DNA of 20,229 nucleotides from Proteromonas lacertae (Eukaryota > Sar > Bigyra > Opalinata > Proteromonadidae): the NCBI GenBank assembly GCA_002245135.1, contig NGBS01000405.1, positions 1-20,229 of the forward strand. Direction: 5' to 3'. How positions within the stretch are numbered: position 1 is the stretch's first letter; the number at the start of each line of letters is the position of its first letter. The translations under genes were made by a program, and so were the position numbers. Shown one piece after another: positions 1 to 10,318 of this stretch. The notes under the pieces were generated by a model. That model saw only the letters and a list, made by a program, of their open reading frames with translations, made no database searches and was not told where the DNA came from.

Positions 1-476
1 ACAATAAACATATACGACAAAGCATCTCTTACTACTTGCGTTTTGAATAGATTTTCCATTTTTGCACCTTGTATAATAGTTGAAAACTCTTGAAATGTTA
101 ATTCCTCACCTTTTGCTAATCTATTTTGAGGTATATACTTCCACATTTCATCATCTGTTATTTCTATTTCTAATGCTTCAACGATTGGCAAAACTCTTGA
201 TAACTGATTTTACCATCTCTATTATGGTCAAGTGATGAAAATAACTATATCAACAATAATTTTATCGATTTTTACTCATACTTTTCGAAAAGTCTCTTCA
301 GTTAAATCAAAATAAGTATCAAATATGTTTAAAAGATCAGTTTCTTCATTATAAACTTCTTCATATTCACTTTCACTTCCTTCTTTCCAACTCTCTAATA
401 AACCGATATTTCGAACACCAGCATTTCGTTTTCGAGAAGGAAATATTAATTCGAATGGTCTATCATTCGAACTCAT
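1..476 (-). CDS. EF-hand protein, N-terminal part, runs off left edge
   Basis: Likely calcium-binding protein. The start at 476 gives MSSNDRPFELIFPSRKR, an acidic linker, then an EF-hand whose loop reads DHNRDGKISYQE, a canonical 12-residue loop with D, N, D, G, I and E in the expected places. A second, degenerate EF-hand-like unit (EIEITDDEMWKYI, then LTFQEF) follows. The first hand is only continuous if a 37-nt intron (245-281, GTATGA...ATAG) is removed; read through, it contains stops. Between the two hands (about 178-186) the frame slips by one base, so there is either a one-base loss or a sequence error. An in-frame ATG at 512 would add twelve mostly hydrophobic residues; I prefer 476. 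The rest of the gene and its full identity are outside the window. Confidence 0.6.
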
Positions 477-517
477 TGTATTGCTGAATAAAAAGAAAAG
501 AAAAAAAATCAAAAATT

Positions 518-589
518 AGGAACTGGGGGGACTCGAACCCCCAACCTCGGATTAGAAGTCCGCGCGCTATCCAATTGCGCCACAGATCC
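518..589 (-). tRNA. tRNA-Arg(TCT): tRNA-Arg (anticodon TCT)
   Basis: A complete cloverleaf can be drawn: acceptor GGATCTG with CAGTTCC, D arm GCGC/GCGC around AATTGGATA, anticodon loop CTTCTAA with anticodon TCT at 554-556, and T arm GGGGG-TTCGAGT-CCCCC. No intron and no encoded CCA. The acceptor has one U-U mismatch at the fourth pair, and the anticodon stem's first pair is weak. A run of T residues just after the 3' end on the transcribed strand suits RNA polymerase III termination. It stands alone between two protein genes on the same strand rather than in a tRNA array. Confidence 0.95.
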
Positions 590-711
590 ATAATTTTGTT
601 CACTCTTTTTCATTTATTAATCAATTCATTTTTCCATTTTATAAATTCTTTTATATAACAACAAAAACTACATTTTATTATTATTATATTATTATTATAC
701 TATTTATATCT

Positions 712-3700
712 TTATCTATCAAAATGTCGGATTCGAGATATACTTACATATAATAACACAATCACTACACAAATCGCAATAAACTCGTATAATATATAAT
801 TCCATAATAAATCATATCTCATTCCATAGAATTTTAGGAAAATATCATGAATCGTTGTCGTTTTGTTGTTATTCTCATAAGAAACTGTTGGACACAATTC
901 TCTGTTTTTTTCAAAACTATCACATTGGAATTGATTTATTGAAACTGCTTGGATTGCATACACTCAGGATTTACCCAATATAACCACTTCCAAGGAGCTT
1001 TCAACGAATCATAAGGAGTAAATAAACCAGAAAATGTCATTACTATACAACTACCAGCATTTACAGCTACTGAAACATCACTTTCATTCTTAAGGAAGTA
1101 ACATAACCATTCACCACATAACGAACTAAAAAATATCAACTCATAAGTTATTAAAAAATGAGTAAAAATCTTCTTTACTTCACCATCTAATCCTACCATC
1201 GGATAGAATATTATATTGAATATGAAACAAATTACTAAAGCATATATTGCTTCAACAAACACTAAAGAGAATAAATGAGCAAATGGATGATATGTTTTCA
1301 TTCCATCTTCTCGATAAAATATCATTCTTGTACCAATTACAAAACTTATTACAGGAAACATACAATTCAATCCACAAGATATCATATTCAAAGTCATCCC
1401 ATTAAACATACTTTGAAGTCCACCTTGATTACTCTTATCTAATTGAAAATACACTATACCAATTGGAATAAATGCTATTAGAATTTGTTTTATTCTGGAT
1501 AAATTAAAATCAAGTTTTCTCCAATTCATTCGGAAATTTCTTTTCGTTACTTCATATATCTGTTTCAATATTGAAACAGAATATTTACATTTTGATTTCA
1601 CTGATGGTTTATCACAATTCTTTATTTCATTTATTATATTCAAATTATCTTCATACAATTTGCTTTTCATATAATATTCACCAAACTTGATTGTATTTTT
1701 ATCATTTACACCAGCACCTGTTACTTCTAACATCCAACTAGCTGGATTTTCATCTCTTTAATCTTTGCTACATTCTCTATCTCACTTACATATTCTACCA
1801 CTTTTGAACCATTTTCACCTAATCCACCACAATACACTACTTTTCCACCTCGTTCTAATAATAATACATCACTAAATAGTTTGAATATTTCATAAGATGG
1901 CTGATGGATTGTACAGATTATACTTCGACCACTTTCAAGCTATTCTTTGTAATATTTGACAAACTAATAAAGCAGATGAACTATCTAATCCAGTTGTTGG
2001 TTCATCTAAAACAGTATTGAGGGATTAGCTGCTAATTCGATTCCTACCATCACCAATTTTCTTATACCCATTGCTAAACCATTCTCTTTTCGACCTATCA
2101 TCATATCTCCATATTCACTCAATCCTAATAATTCAATTATTTCATTCACATATTTTACTATCACATTATCTTTCGGATTTCCTGGATATCTTAATCTACC
2201 ACTGAACATTAATGCTTCTTTCACTGTCTCAGTTTCAGGTAATGTATCTTCTTGTTCTACATATCCACTTATCATACACAAATCATTTTTGTTATATTCT
2301 TTTCCATTCAATAAGAATTTTCCTTCTATCTTACCTATTGTTTTTTCTGTTTGCTAATACATCCAACAATGTTGTTTTGCCTGCACCACTTGCTCCCATT
2401 AAAGCAGTCATACTGTGACTTCGAAACAAATCCACTTACATCATCTAATAATACTTTATTTACTTTCTTTTTTGTTGATGGGTCTTTCACTCTTACTGTG
2501 TATTTCACATGTTCAAATGTAAAATCGACATGCTTTATACTATCATCTAATGAACTACTCTTTCTTTCACTTACATCTCTTCTCATCTTCTCAATCTTTT
2601 TCGTTGAATCATTATCCACAGTTTTACTTGGATAATAAGGATCATAATGGAAGAAATGAACTACTAATATTTGACATATTACAAAGAAGATATGTTCACA
2701 TAATACTATTATCAATGAATACCAAATTTCATTTCTTTCTGTTGGAATATCATAAGCATTAAGATAGATTTCAGATTCTTCTTTTGTATATCTGTTGCTT
2801 GTAAATTCATTTATTAATTGACATTTTGTCATATGAGCAATTGGACTGAAATAGTAGAATTCAATTAACCAAATTGGAATACTCTTTCGTGTTATATTAA
2901 AACCGTTAAATGTGTATATTGCAAAACCAATTACAGGTAAAAATGCTGTTAAACCACCAATTGTTTCAAATAGATATATAAATATACCATAACAGGATAT
3001 AAATGTTGTATATCCAAGAAATAGTGATAAAATATAAATGAAATAATATTCACCACCATTATCAAATGAAAATCCCATCATTGAATAGATTAATGTTCCA
3101 TATATTAAACATTCTACAAACTGAATCAAATAATTGCTTATCACTGAACTCAATATATAAGCACTACTACAGTAATATCCTTGTTTCAGTTGTTTATACA
3201 ATGGTTGTTTATTAAAAAATGAGGTTATAACTAAACCTAAGGTTGCATTTACTATTGTGGATAAAGAGATTACTATTCCACCTACTTTAGATATAAAATC
3301 ATTTTTATCAAGTCCAAAGAACATCCAACCCATTATTAAACCAAAGATTAATTGTTGCATTATTCTTCCTCTTATTGCTTTATAATTTCGATAAGTATTC
3401 TTGAAGTGATATTTAAACAAGTAACAGAACTGTTGAAAGAAAGGCATTGCATACTTTTGATTAAATATCATATCATTATAATCATTATTAACTACTTTCC
3501 ACTCACTGCATTCATCATTCATTTCTTTTTCCATTCTTTCATAATATTCACTTCTATGGTATAACTCAACCATTGATTTTATATCAACTTTCACATTTTC
3601 ATCTTTTCGAAATAATAATCTTGATTCTTCTTTTCCCATATCAGATAAAAATGAACCAATATCTTTATTTTCTGGTATTGCAAATCCTATTGAATTGAAA

Positions 3701-4665
3701 TAATTCAATATTGATTCACTATTTGAACTACCACCATAAATTATCTCACCTTCACTCAATATTATCACATTATCAAATAATCCAATTACTTCAGGATCTG
3801 GTTGTAATAAGTGACATACCAATATTCCTTCAAATATTTTACTCCATTCATTCAACATCTTACATATATCATATGTAACTGCACTATCTAAACCTGTACT
3901 GATTTTATCTAATAACAATATTCTAGCTGGACTAGCCAATGTTTCACCTAAACTCACTCTTTTCTTTTCACCTCCACTTATACCTCGAATTGTATAATCA
4001 CCTATTATGCTGTTTTCACAACTATTTAAACCCAATTTTTCTATTAATACTTTATATTTCTTTTTAACATCATATTCTAATTTGAAGTGACCTTTCTTAG
4101 ATAAATTACCACTACCATTCAAACAATGTATTGCAAATTCCAAGGTTTCTTTCACACTCAAATTACCAACTTCAATATCATTTTGACCACAGAAACTACA
4201 TAACTTATTCCAGTTCAATTCTTCGATTGATTTACCATCACATTTCACACTTCCTGTGTGTTTTTTAGATGGAATATAACCAGCTAATGCCTTTAGCAAC
4301 GATGTAGTTCCTGAAGAAGGAGGACCAAATATCTAAAGTATTAAAACCATGTTTTATACCAATGTTGAACTACCAGCTTTGAAATGATAAGATATATCTT
4401 TAAGAATTACTTGACTTTTCTTACCTGATAAACCTAAACCATCCACAAACTCATAATATGCACCACTTATTATATTTGGGATGTTATCATGTTTTCTGTT
4501 CATCTTCTTCACATCATAACTATAATTCTTTATTATAATATCCACTTTTGGTAAATCAGGTAAGTAACTTTTTAATTCTTTCGCATACTTCTCATAATCA
4601 GACAGTTCTTCAATCTTTATATCATTCTCATTCACACTAATGGGTAAATTTGGAATAGTGTCCAT
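712..4665 (-). pseudogene. Full-size PDR-type ABCG transporter gene, indels in second half
   Basis: Multidrug or lipid exporter of the plasma membrane, order NBD1-TMD1-NBD2-TMD2, about 1300 residues, the usual PDR length. ATG at 4665. A 27-nt intron (4333-4359, GTATAA...TTTAG) must be removed to give the Walker A stretch GPPSSGTTS. NBD1 has this Walker A with T for the usual K, signature ISGGEKKRVSLGE, and Walker B with K after the Asp (LLLDKISTGLDS). NBD2 has intact Walker [10 protein letters not shown], degenerate signature LAMGIRKLVMVG, intact LFLDEPTTGLD and the H-loop CTIHQP. One composite ATP site is thus degenerate and the other intact, as in fungal Pdr5-type pumps. The first 750 or so residues are clean, but about six single-base frame slips occur near 2414, 2341-2346, 2010, 1938, 1753 and 961, with no nonsense substitutions seen. 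It is either a recent pseudogene or an intact gene with consensus indel errors. The protein ends RHFDR at 712. Confidence 0.88.
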
Positions 4666-5108
4666 TCTAAAGTGAATTAAATGAAAAAATCACTATTTGA
4701 GAATGTTTGATTTGATTTGATGAAAATTTGTTAAATGCTGCTATTCTTCATTTTAACAATTGTAAAGTATTGTAAGTCATCGTTATATCTTTGTTTACAA
4801 TTATTCAAATCATATTTTAAGATTTAAAACACATATATTCTAAGATAATCAACAGAATTTTCACTTTTCATCTAATTCATCTAAATTTAATTCTATATAC
4901 CAAAAATACAAATAATATCAAATTATTTAACTACATAGTTCATTTGTTTTCTCACTTTTTATCTATAAATATTATATATTATTTCTTTCTATTTAATACT
5001 CATTAAATCCTTCTTAGCATAATGATAAACAAAATAAGCATGTTATAATTGTTTTTAAAGCAAAAATAAGAATATAGAAACGACTAAATATTTTGAAACA
5101 AAAAGAAA
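4666..5108. promoter_or_regulatory. Divergent intergenic region, ABCG and pseudokinase genes
   Basis: This AT-rich stretch separates two genes transcribed away from each other and should hold both promoters. The one feature I can support is the 24-nt block at 5075-5098 (core GAAACGACTAAATATTTTG), which recurs exactly at 8020-8043 upstream of a decayed copy of the same gene family. It lies 10 nt before the ATG at 5109, so it may be a core promoter or 5' leader element. I see nothing else distinct. Confidence 0.5.
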
Positions 5109-6863
5109 ATGTATTTCTTTAATTCTTTCGTAGAGGAGATGTTGTCGCCCTTTATAACCTCTAATATTACTGTATTTATAGTCATATCTATTGAATAGAT
5201 GAAAGAAAGAGTAGAAAAGAGTAGTAATGAAGTAGCTTTTACGTTACATGATGAAAATGATATAAGAATGTGTAAATTATTGAATGTTTCAGGAATAAAA
5301 GAGAAGAAGATATTAAAATTCAGTGAAAAACACACCTTATTGTTAGAATGTAGTTTATCATCCATATACCCTTTGAGAGTAGTTTCATTACAATCGAATA
5401 TGCATTTATTACTATATCGTGAGTATTATTGTAGAGATTTGGAAGAAATAGTTCAGCATAATTCAATTTCCTATATTACTATATTTGATTTGCTATATTC
5501 ATTATGTGATGTATTATTGGTGTTGAATGAAAATGATATAATAGTTGATAATTTAAAGAGTCGTAACATTATAATAGAGAATAAGAAAGTAAAGTTATGT
5601 GATTTATTCTTAATTGAATTGAGAAAAGAAGATGATTTGAGAGTGTATGATATTTGCTTCAAAAGTCCAGAAGAGTTGAGTGGATTAGAATGTAACGAGA
5701 GAAGTGTAATTTGGTCAATTGGATGTATATTATATGAAATGATAAACAAGAAATTACCATTTAATGAGAATAATAGTATATGTAAAACAAAAGAGAATAT
5801 TGTGAGATGTAAATACAATTGTAGTATAGAATGTGATAATGTGATGAAAGAAAAGATGGAAAGAATGTTAAAAGTGAATAATAAAAGTAGATTGAGTTTA
5901 AAAGAATTGAAAAAAGAGATGTTAAAAATGAGTGAATTATTAAGAGATGATGAAAACACAATAATGATGTATAATGAAAGAAAATTAACATTATTTAATA
6001 ATGATTATTTTATGAAAATATCACCATTTAATGTTGAATTAGATTATTATTTTCAGTATAATAAATATGAAGAGATTAGAAATTTTTTGATTGAATTGTA
6101 CAATAATAAACCAAATGAAAAAGCATTATCAATATTATTATTGAGTTATTTATATAAATTGGATAGTTCCATATTAAGGATGATTAAATTTCAAATAATA
6201 CATAATATGTGTGAAAAAATAAGTGAAGAATGTTATTTAGACTATATGATATTTAGTATTGATATGGATTATGATGATAAAGAAATATTAGAAATTAATT
6301 CTGAATGTATTTGTTTATGTGAAGAAGGAATAAAATATTTCTTTGAAGTATTGAAACTAATTAATCCAATCAAACTATCATTTGGTATAATTCTTATGTA
6401 TTTTATTGTATTAGTTGATATTGATATTCCAAGCCAGCTACAATCATTATTTGGATCATATTTTTCATATTTATTGAATCTTCAAATACTAGATTTATTT
6501 GAATGTAATGTCACTTCTGAATTTATTGAATCATTTGTTGAATCAATTCCATTGATGAAATTAAAATATATTGATTTAAGATGTATTTCTTATTATTTAT
6601 GTAGTTTTTAAGTAGGCAATCCAATAGGTGAAAAAGGCTTTAGATTATTGCTTCCTTACATATATTTGCTTGTAACAGAATATAATGAACTAAATCTTTT
6701 CCGAATGAATTTAAATGATGAATCAATAATATTATTATCAGAAGAATTGCACAAGTATTCAAGTATTAAGAAGATATGTCTAAAAGGTAATAAAATTCAC
6801 ATAGAAGAATTGGAAATATTATTCTCAAAATTATCAAAATCAAATATAGAATTTGATAATTGA
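5109..6863 (+). CDS. Pseudokinase with C-terminal leucine-rich repeats
   Basis: Three exons: 5109-5171, 5199-6582 and 6616-6863, with introns of 27 nt (5172-5198) and 33 nt (6583-6615), both GTATTT...TAG. Removing the second restores a leucine-rich repeat (LKYIDLRCNPIGEKGF). Counting from the ATG at 5199, a kinase C-lobe is clear: IIVDNLKSRNIII (114-126) is the catalytic loop, DLF (135-137) replaces DFG, SPEEL (156-160) is the APE region, and SVIWSIGCILYEM (169-181) is the F helix. The catalytic Asp is Asn and the HRD His and Arg are gone; I see no glycine loop or VAIK lysine. It should therefore be catalytically dead. A helical middle part follows, then at least three RNI-like leucine-rich repeats to the TGA stop. 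It may be a signalling scaffold. Exon 1 is supported by its similarity to the relic at 8069-8130; otherwise the start would be 5199. Confidence 0.75.
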
Positions 6864-6960
6864 AATTTTAAATTACATATATAGATGAGTTTATTTATTT
6901 ATGTTATTTTATTGATTTACATTAATAAATATATTGAAATCAGAATAAAAAATGAATTTC

Positions 6961-7695
6961 TTAATTCTTTATAGCAGAATCAAATAACCAACCTTCATCT
7001 ACATCATATTCTAATACACTAAACTCATTTTCACCAATTTTACTATAAGCTAAAGGAGCTGATTTCCATTTCAAACCATTTGATACTAAATACTTATCCA
7101 TACTATCAAATCTATTTAACATTTATTAATACATCATAAAATATACAATCTTCCTATATTCATTACATAAGTAAACATCGATCTACATGGAATTCTTACT
7201 CTTATTACTTTGGCTTTAGGTAATTTTACTACTTTTAAACCGATTTCTTCTAATTTTTCTTTTTGTTCATATGCATCTTTTATTGCTATTCCTACACTCC
7301 ATGCTTGTTCAGATGCAGGGGTTTTATCTGGTCGTGTATGATATACATCAATATATGCTTCATATTTACGATTATCACTTAAACCAGCTTTTCTCAAAAG
7401 AACATCAAGTTCATTATATGCATAACTCATTGATTCGAATGTTCCAGTTCGAGTTATAAATCTATTAAACCATTATAATATCAATATTATACACATAATC
7501 CATTTCTTTCATCTCAATAACATCCCCAACTGCTTCTGTTCATTTATTAAGGATTCAAATTTAACAATACATTGGTAAATGCAAAAAAGGATATGAAAAA
7601 TAACTCAAATACCATAAACTACTCACTCCAACAATTGAAATCACTGCACATACAACAGTTATGATTGGTAAGAAGTAAATAATAATCATCAACAT
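6961..7695 (-). CDS. TEX264-like protein: N-terminal membrane anchor plus GyrI-like domain
   Basis: Four exons separated by mini-introns: 7533-7565 (GTTAAA donor; the acceptor may instead be 7530), 7462-7492 (31 nt) and 7112-7146 (35 nt). The ATG at 7695 opens a hydrophobic segment (MLMIIIYFLPIITVVCAVIS), then a GyrI-like effector-binding domain: VFITRTGTFESMSYAYNEL, then TRPDKTPASEQAWSVGIAIK, then LEEIGLKVVKLPKAKVIRV, then MDKYLVSNGLKWKSAPLAY, ending FDSAIKN. This order (membrane anchor, Y-x-x-RPDK-like segment, 'GLKVVKLP', a final strand pair) matches TEX264, the animal ER-phagy receptor and DNA-repair factor. The long C-terminal tail carrying the LC3-interacting motif in animals is missing, so an autophagy role is not implied. 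A bacterial GyrI/SOUL-type origin is the alternative. The domain assignment is more secure than the exact first intron. Confidence 0.72.
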
Positions 7696-8019
7696 CTTCA
7701 ATGATTGATTTGAATAATGAAAAGTAATGCAAATTGGCGCGATTTAGCTCCAAAACTAACCAATAAAAATTGAATAATAATAATGATAAAGGCGCCATTT
7801 CCCTCCATCAAAAATTGTTTGTAATGCTATTTGATAATAAATTTGTTGTATTTGCAAAATATTGGTATTTGTTTAACACAATAAAACATAAAACACAAAT
7901 CCAATAGAATCAGCTAAGATTTATTCATAAATTATATCGAATATAATTTTAAAAAATAAAATAAAATATATTTCTTTATATAATCAATGTTTTAGAATGT
8001 TTTAAGAAATATAAGAAAA
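7696..8019. promoter_or_regulatory. Intergenic region upstream of TEX264-like gene
   Basis: This stretch has no gene. Close to the TEX264-like start it holds an imperfect inverted pair, AAATTGGCGC (7731-7740) and GGCGCCATTT (7791-7800), that frames a CCAAT-like sequence. GGCGCC is rare in such AT-rich DNA, so a promoter function is plausible. The remainder is plain AT-rich sequence. Confidence 0.35.
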
Positions 8020-8139
8020 TAGAAACGACTAAATATTTTGAAATATCAAACAAGTTCGAAATTGTTTTTCTTCAATTCTATCGTCATTGAGATTGTATCA
8101 TCCAATGGAGTAGTATTTATATAATATAAATGCATGAAA
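8020..8139 (+). pseudogene. Relic of pseudokinase gene 5' end, cut by the element
   Basis: The 24-nt upstream block of the pseudokinase gene is repeated exactly at 8020-8043. It is followed by sequence resembling exon 1: around 8069-8100 the relic reads FFFNSIVIEIVSS where the intact gene reads YFFNSFVEEMLSP. A GTATTTATA intron start and ATGAAA at 8134-8139 also correspond. The first ATG is not kept (TTG in its place). Similarity ends abruptly at 8139, where the mobile element begins, so this is the left flank of an insertion into a paralogue, and the rest of the gene should lie past the element. Confidence 0.6.
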
Positions 8140-8400
8140 TCCTCTTTTATAGAGGATCCTCTTCTAAAAGAGGATTTTTAGATCCTCTCTGAAAGAGGAA
8201 AGAGGATTTTTAGATCCTCTTTAAAAGAGGAAATATAATTTTTATAAAATCCTCTTATTAAAAAAGATGACAAATGAAAAATCCTCTATCCTAAACATAA
8301 TATTATTGAAAAAATTTGAAAGCTCTAATGATGAATTATAAAAAATTCTTCCTCCAATATGATAGTATCATACTAGAGGATTATAATTTTTTATGTGTCT
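8140..8400. repeat. Left-end hairpin and AGAGGAT repeat cluster
   Basis: The element appears to open with TCCTCT-TTTAT-AGAGGA (8140-8156), a short perfect hairpin. The 20-mer AGAGGATTTTTAGATCCTCT, itself an inverted repeat, occurs exactly at 8169-8188 and 8201-8220. Further ATCCTCT or AGAGGA copies continue to about 8290. A longer nested palindrome spans 8338-8394: ATAAAAAATT pairs with AATTTTTTAT, with ATGATA-G-TATCAT at its centre. This could be the terminal repeat, an origin or a regulatory array. No protein-coding signal is evident. Confidence 0.65.
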
Positions 8401-8410
8401 ATCTGACCAG

Positions 8411-8454
8411 CCCCCCTGTGGGGGGCCGATGGGGGGGATGCCGGCGGGGTGGAG
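8411..8454. other. GC-rich island with CCCCCC/GGGGGG hairpin and G runs
   Basis: In DNA that is otherwise strongly AT-rich, 44 bases are nearly all G and C. CCCCCC-TGT-GGGGGG can form a hairpin, and four G runs (6, 7, GGCGGGG, TGG) could form a G-quadruplex on the plus strand. It lies between the long palindrome at 8338-8394 and an inverted repeat at 8461-8471/8519-8529 (ACTATAGTATA and TATACTATAGT). Confidence 0.6.
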
Positions 8455-8597
8455 GACTAGACTATAGTATAGACTAGAATATTATAAAATGTTATAGAAG
8501 AGGATTTGAAGTGTCTATTATACTATAGTTATGTATTTAGATCAAAAGAGGAAAAACAAAAGTCATCTCATAAAGAGGAATTATCATTATCATCTAA

Positions 8598-10085
8598 TTA
8601 ATGTGCACCTTCCAATGTCTTGATTCTGTCTTCAATAGGCTTCAATCCTTCTTTAACCTTGCTAACATCCTGTTGTATTGCATTAATTTCATCTTCATAA
8701 TCATCTTTGGCTTTTTTTGAATCTATAAACTGTTTCTTGTAAGATGCTTTGTCAGGGAAGTTCTGGATATCTTTAGAATTGTACTGCTCTTTATACTTAT
8801 GCATCTCTTTGAGTAATTCATCCATTCGAGCTGATTTCTTGTAAGCCTTGTTCATTTGATTTTTCTTGTATTTCATCAATTCTGTCTTCAGGTACTTACA
8901 AGTGTTGATGGACAGGATGCTGATGTACTTTGTTAAAGATCCTTTGTCGTACCATTGATTAATACTGCACTTCTTGTTCAACAACATCTCGAACAACTCT
9001 GAATCTGTGTACCTCTTTGAAGGATCTGGTGGAGGAATTTCAGCTACCTTTCTCTGCTTTTTCTTTTCATCCTCCTTTTTTACTGACTGAGGTCTTTGCC
9101 TCTTCTTTGCTACAATTACTTTTTCATCATCTGAATCTGTATCACTTTCTGATACTATAATCTGAGGAATATCCTCCTTTTCAATTTCTTTTACAACTTC
9201 TTTGACTTTCTTCAATTTGCTAAGATCCTTTGGAGGAATTGTTTCAGGAGAGGATTTAGATATCTTTTTGACATTAAACTTATTCAGTATTGATGTTTTT
9301 TGTAACACCTCTTTAATAGGATCTGACTTTGCTTTTGGAGGAAGCTCTGGTGGAGGATCTTCAAAATCATCATCAGGCTCAACATGTTCAATAGTTAATG
9401 GATGGTTTTTAAGATATTCTTTCCTATTAGCCCTTGCTTGTTCAACTTTTCTTAGGTTTTCCTCCCTTTCTTTTCTTTCCTTTTCATTCATTTGTGATAT
9501 CATTTCCTTTCTTTTCTTTATGTATTCTTCATACCGACCTACATTATTTTCATCCTCTTTATCACTTTCTTCAAGATCTTCATCCCTGATTTCTTTAAGT
9601 TCTTTGAGGAATTCCTCTTTTTCAAGTATCCATTTCTATGTATATATAAATAATCAAATATACCTCAGGACTTTTCTTACTTTCCTCTTTTTCACTTTCC
9701 TCCATTTCCTCCTTTTCCTCCATTTCCTCCTTTTCCCCCTTTTCCTCCATTTCCTCCTTTTCCTCCATTTCCTCCTTTTCCTCCATTTCCTCCTTTTCCT
9801 CCTTTTCCTCCTTTTCATAATGTTTCCAAGTCTATTGCAAGTATAATACATACAAAATATACTCCAGCAGGATTAGCATTTAGTTGATTAATAAATGCAC
9901 CAAGTTGAGAGTATAATCCTCTCACAACAGCATCATCCTCATTGCTCCATTTTTCACGGGGGTAAATTGGTTGACTTCCCAAGAACTTAGTAAAAGTCCT
10001 ACATTATATTAATAACAAAATATTACCTAGTAGCTTCTGCTGTAGCAACTGTTAATTTCAATATCTCAGTAGTATTAATTTCCAT
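8598..10085 (-). CDS. Element gene: highly charged protein with proline and E/K repeats
   Basis: Family not recognised. The clearest open part runs from ATG 9503 down to 8598 (301 residues): lysine- and glutamate-rich, with PPPELPP, an acidic SDTDSDDE stretch, a basic KKRQRPQ stretch that could be a nuclear localisation signal, and a long helical, probably coiled-coil C terminus ending TLEGAH. Upstream, 9660-9815 is an 18-bp repeat that in this frame encodes an E/K/M-rich helix. Coding-like sequence continues to a probable ATG at 10085 in pieces separated by short intron-like spans of the size seen in host genes. I have left these pieces unjoined. It uses GAG and CTC-type codons more than the middle block. 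A DNA-binding, scaffold or virion-core role is only a guess. Confidence 0.5.
9680..9815. repeat. 18-bp tandem repeat, unit TTTCCTCCTTTTCCTCCA
   Basis: About seven slightly varying copies of an 18-bp purine/pyrimidine-asymmetric unit, all C and T on the plus strand. It reads as a glutamate/lysine-rich repeat on the minus strand within the charged-protein gene. The other frames give long open but low-complexity shadows. Confidence 0.85.
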
Positions 10086-10135
10086 ATATTTGAAAATTCT
10101 AACCATAAAAATGGCAGGAAAACTCAGAATGAAAA

Positions 10136-10209
10136 GTAACGGCAAATTTACTCAAATAGTAACGGTCGATTATGATTGGAGGATTTTCCTTCGTTACAAA
10201 AACCGTTAC
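10136..10209. promoter_or_regulatory. Four GTAACGG sites in inverted arrangement
   Basis: GTAACGG occurs at 10136-10142 and 10159-10165, and in reverse as CGTTAC (10192-10197) and CCGTTAC (10203-10209). The outer pair extends to an 11-bp inverted repeat, AAAAGTAACGG and CCGTTACTTTT. The cluster lies just upstream of the probable start (10085) of the charged-protein gene and resembles a set of binding sites for a dimeric regulator; GTAACGG contains a Myb-type AACGG core. That gene lacks the T-rich promoter motif of its neighbours. Confidence 0.5.
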
Positions 10210-10318
10210 TTTTTACGAAAAAAGAGGATTTTCGAAACCCAAAAAAGGAACTTAGAAAAAAATCATTAATTAGGATTTTAAAATTACTCTATAACATTTT
10301 CTAAATTGTATCAGAATA

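Noticed and set aside
5471-5991. Minus-strand open frames opposite the pseudokinase gene
   Set aside because: They are Ser/Leu/Phe-rich shadows of AT-rich coding sequence with no recognisable motif.
4333-6615. Non-standard genetic code (TAA/TAG read as Gln, ciliate style)
   Set aside because: In-frame TAA and TAG lie only inside intron-like gaps that break conserved motifs; genes end at TAA and TGA where the family's C terminus is expected, and reading through would insert residues into Walker A and a leucine-rich repeat.
8140-8156. Calling 8140-8156 a proven terminal inverted repeat
   Set aside because: The opposite end of the element is outside the window, so the pairing cannot be seen.
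9680-9815. CRISPR-like array
   Set aside because: The units are contiguous with no spacers, in a eukaryotic coding repeat.
9202-9846. Long plus-strand open frame rich in Ser, Phe and Leu
   Set aside because: It is the complement of the charged-protein gene and the 18-bp C/T repeat; its composition is what antisense of lysine/glutamate codons gives.
9654-9851. Arg/Lys/Trp-rich minus-strand frame (KWRKRRKWRK type)
   Set aside because: It is another frame of the 18-bp tandem repeat, low complexity and without its own start context; the glutamate/lysine frame continues into the gene.
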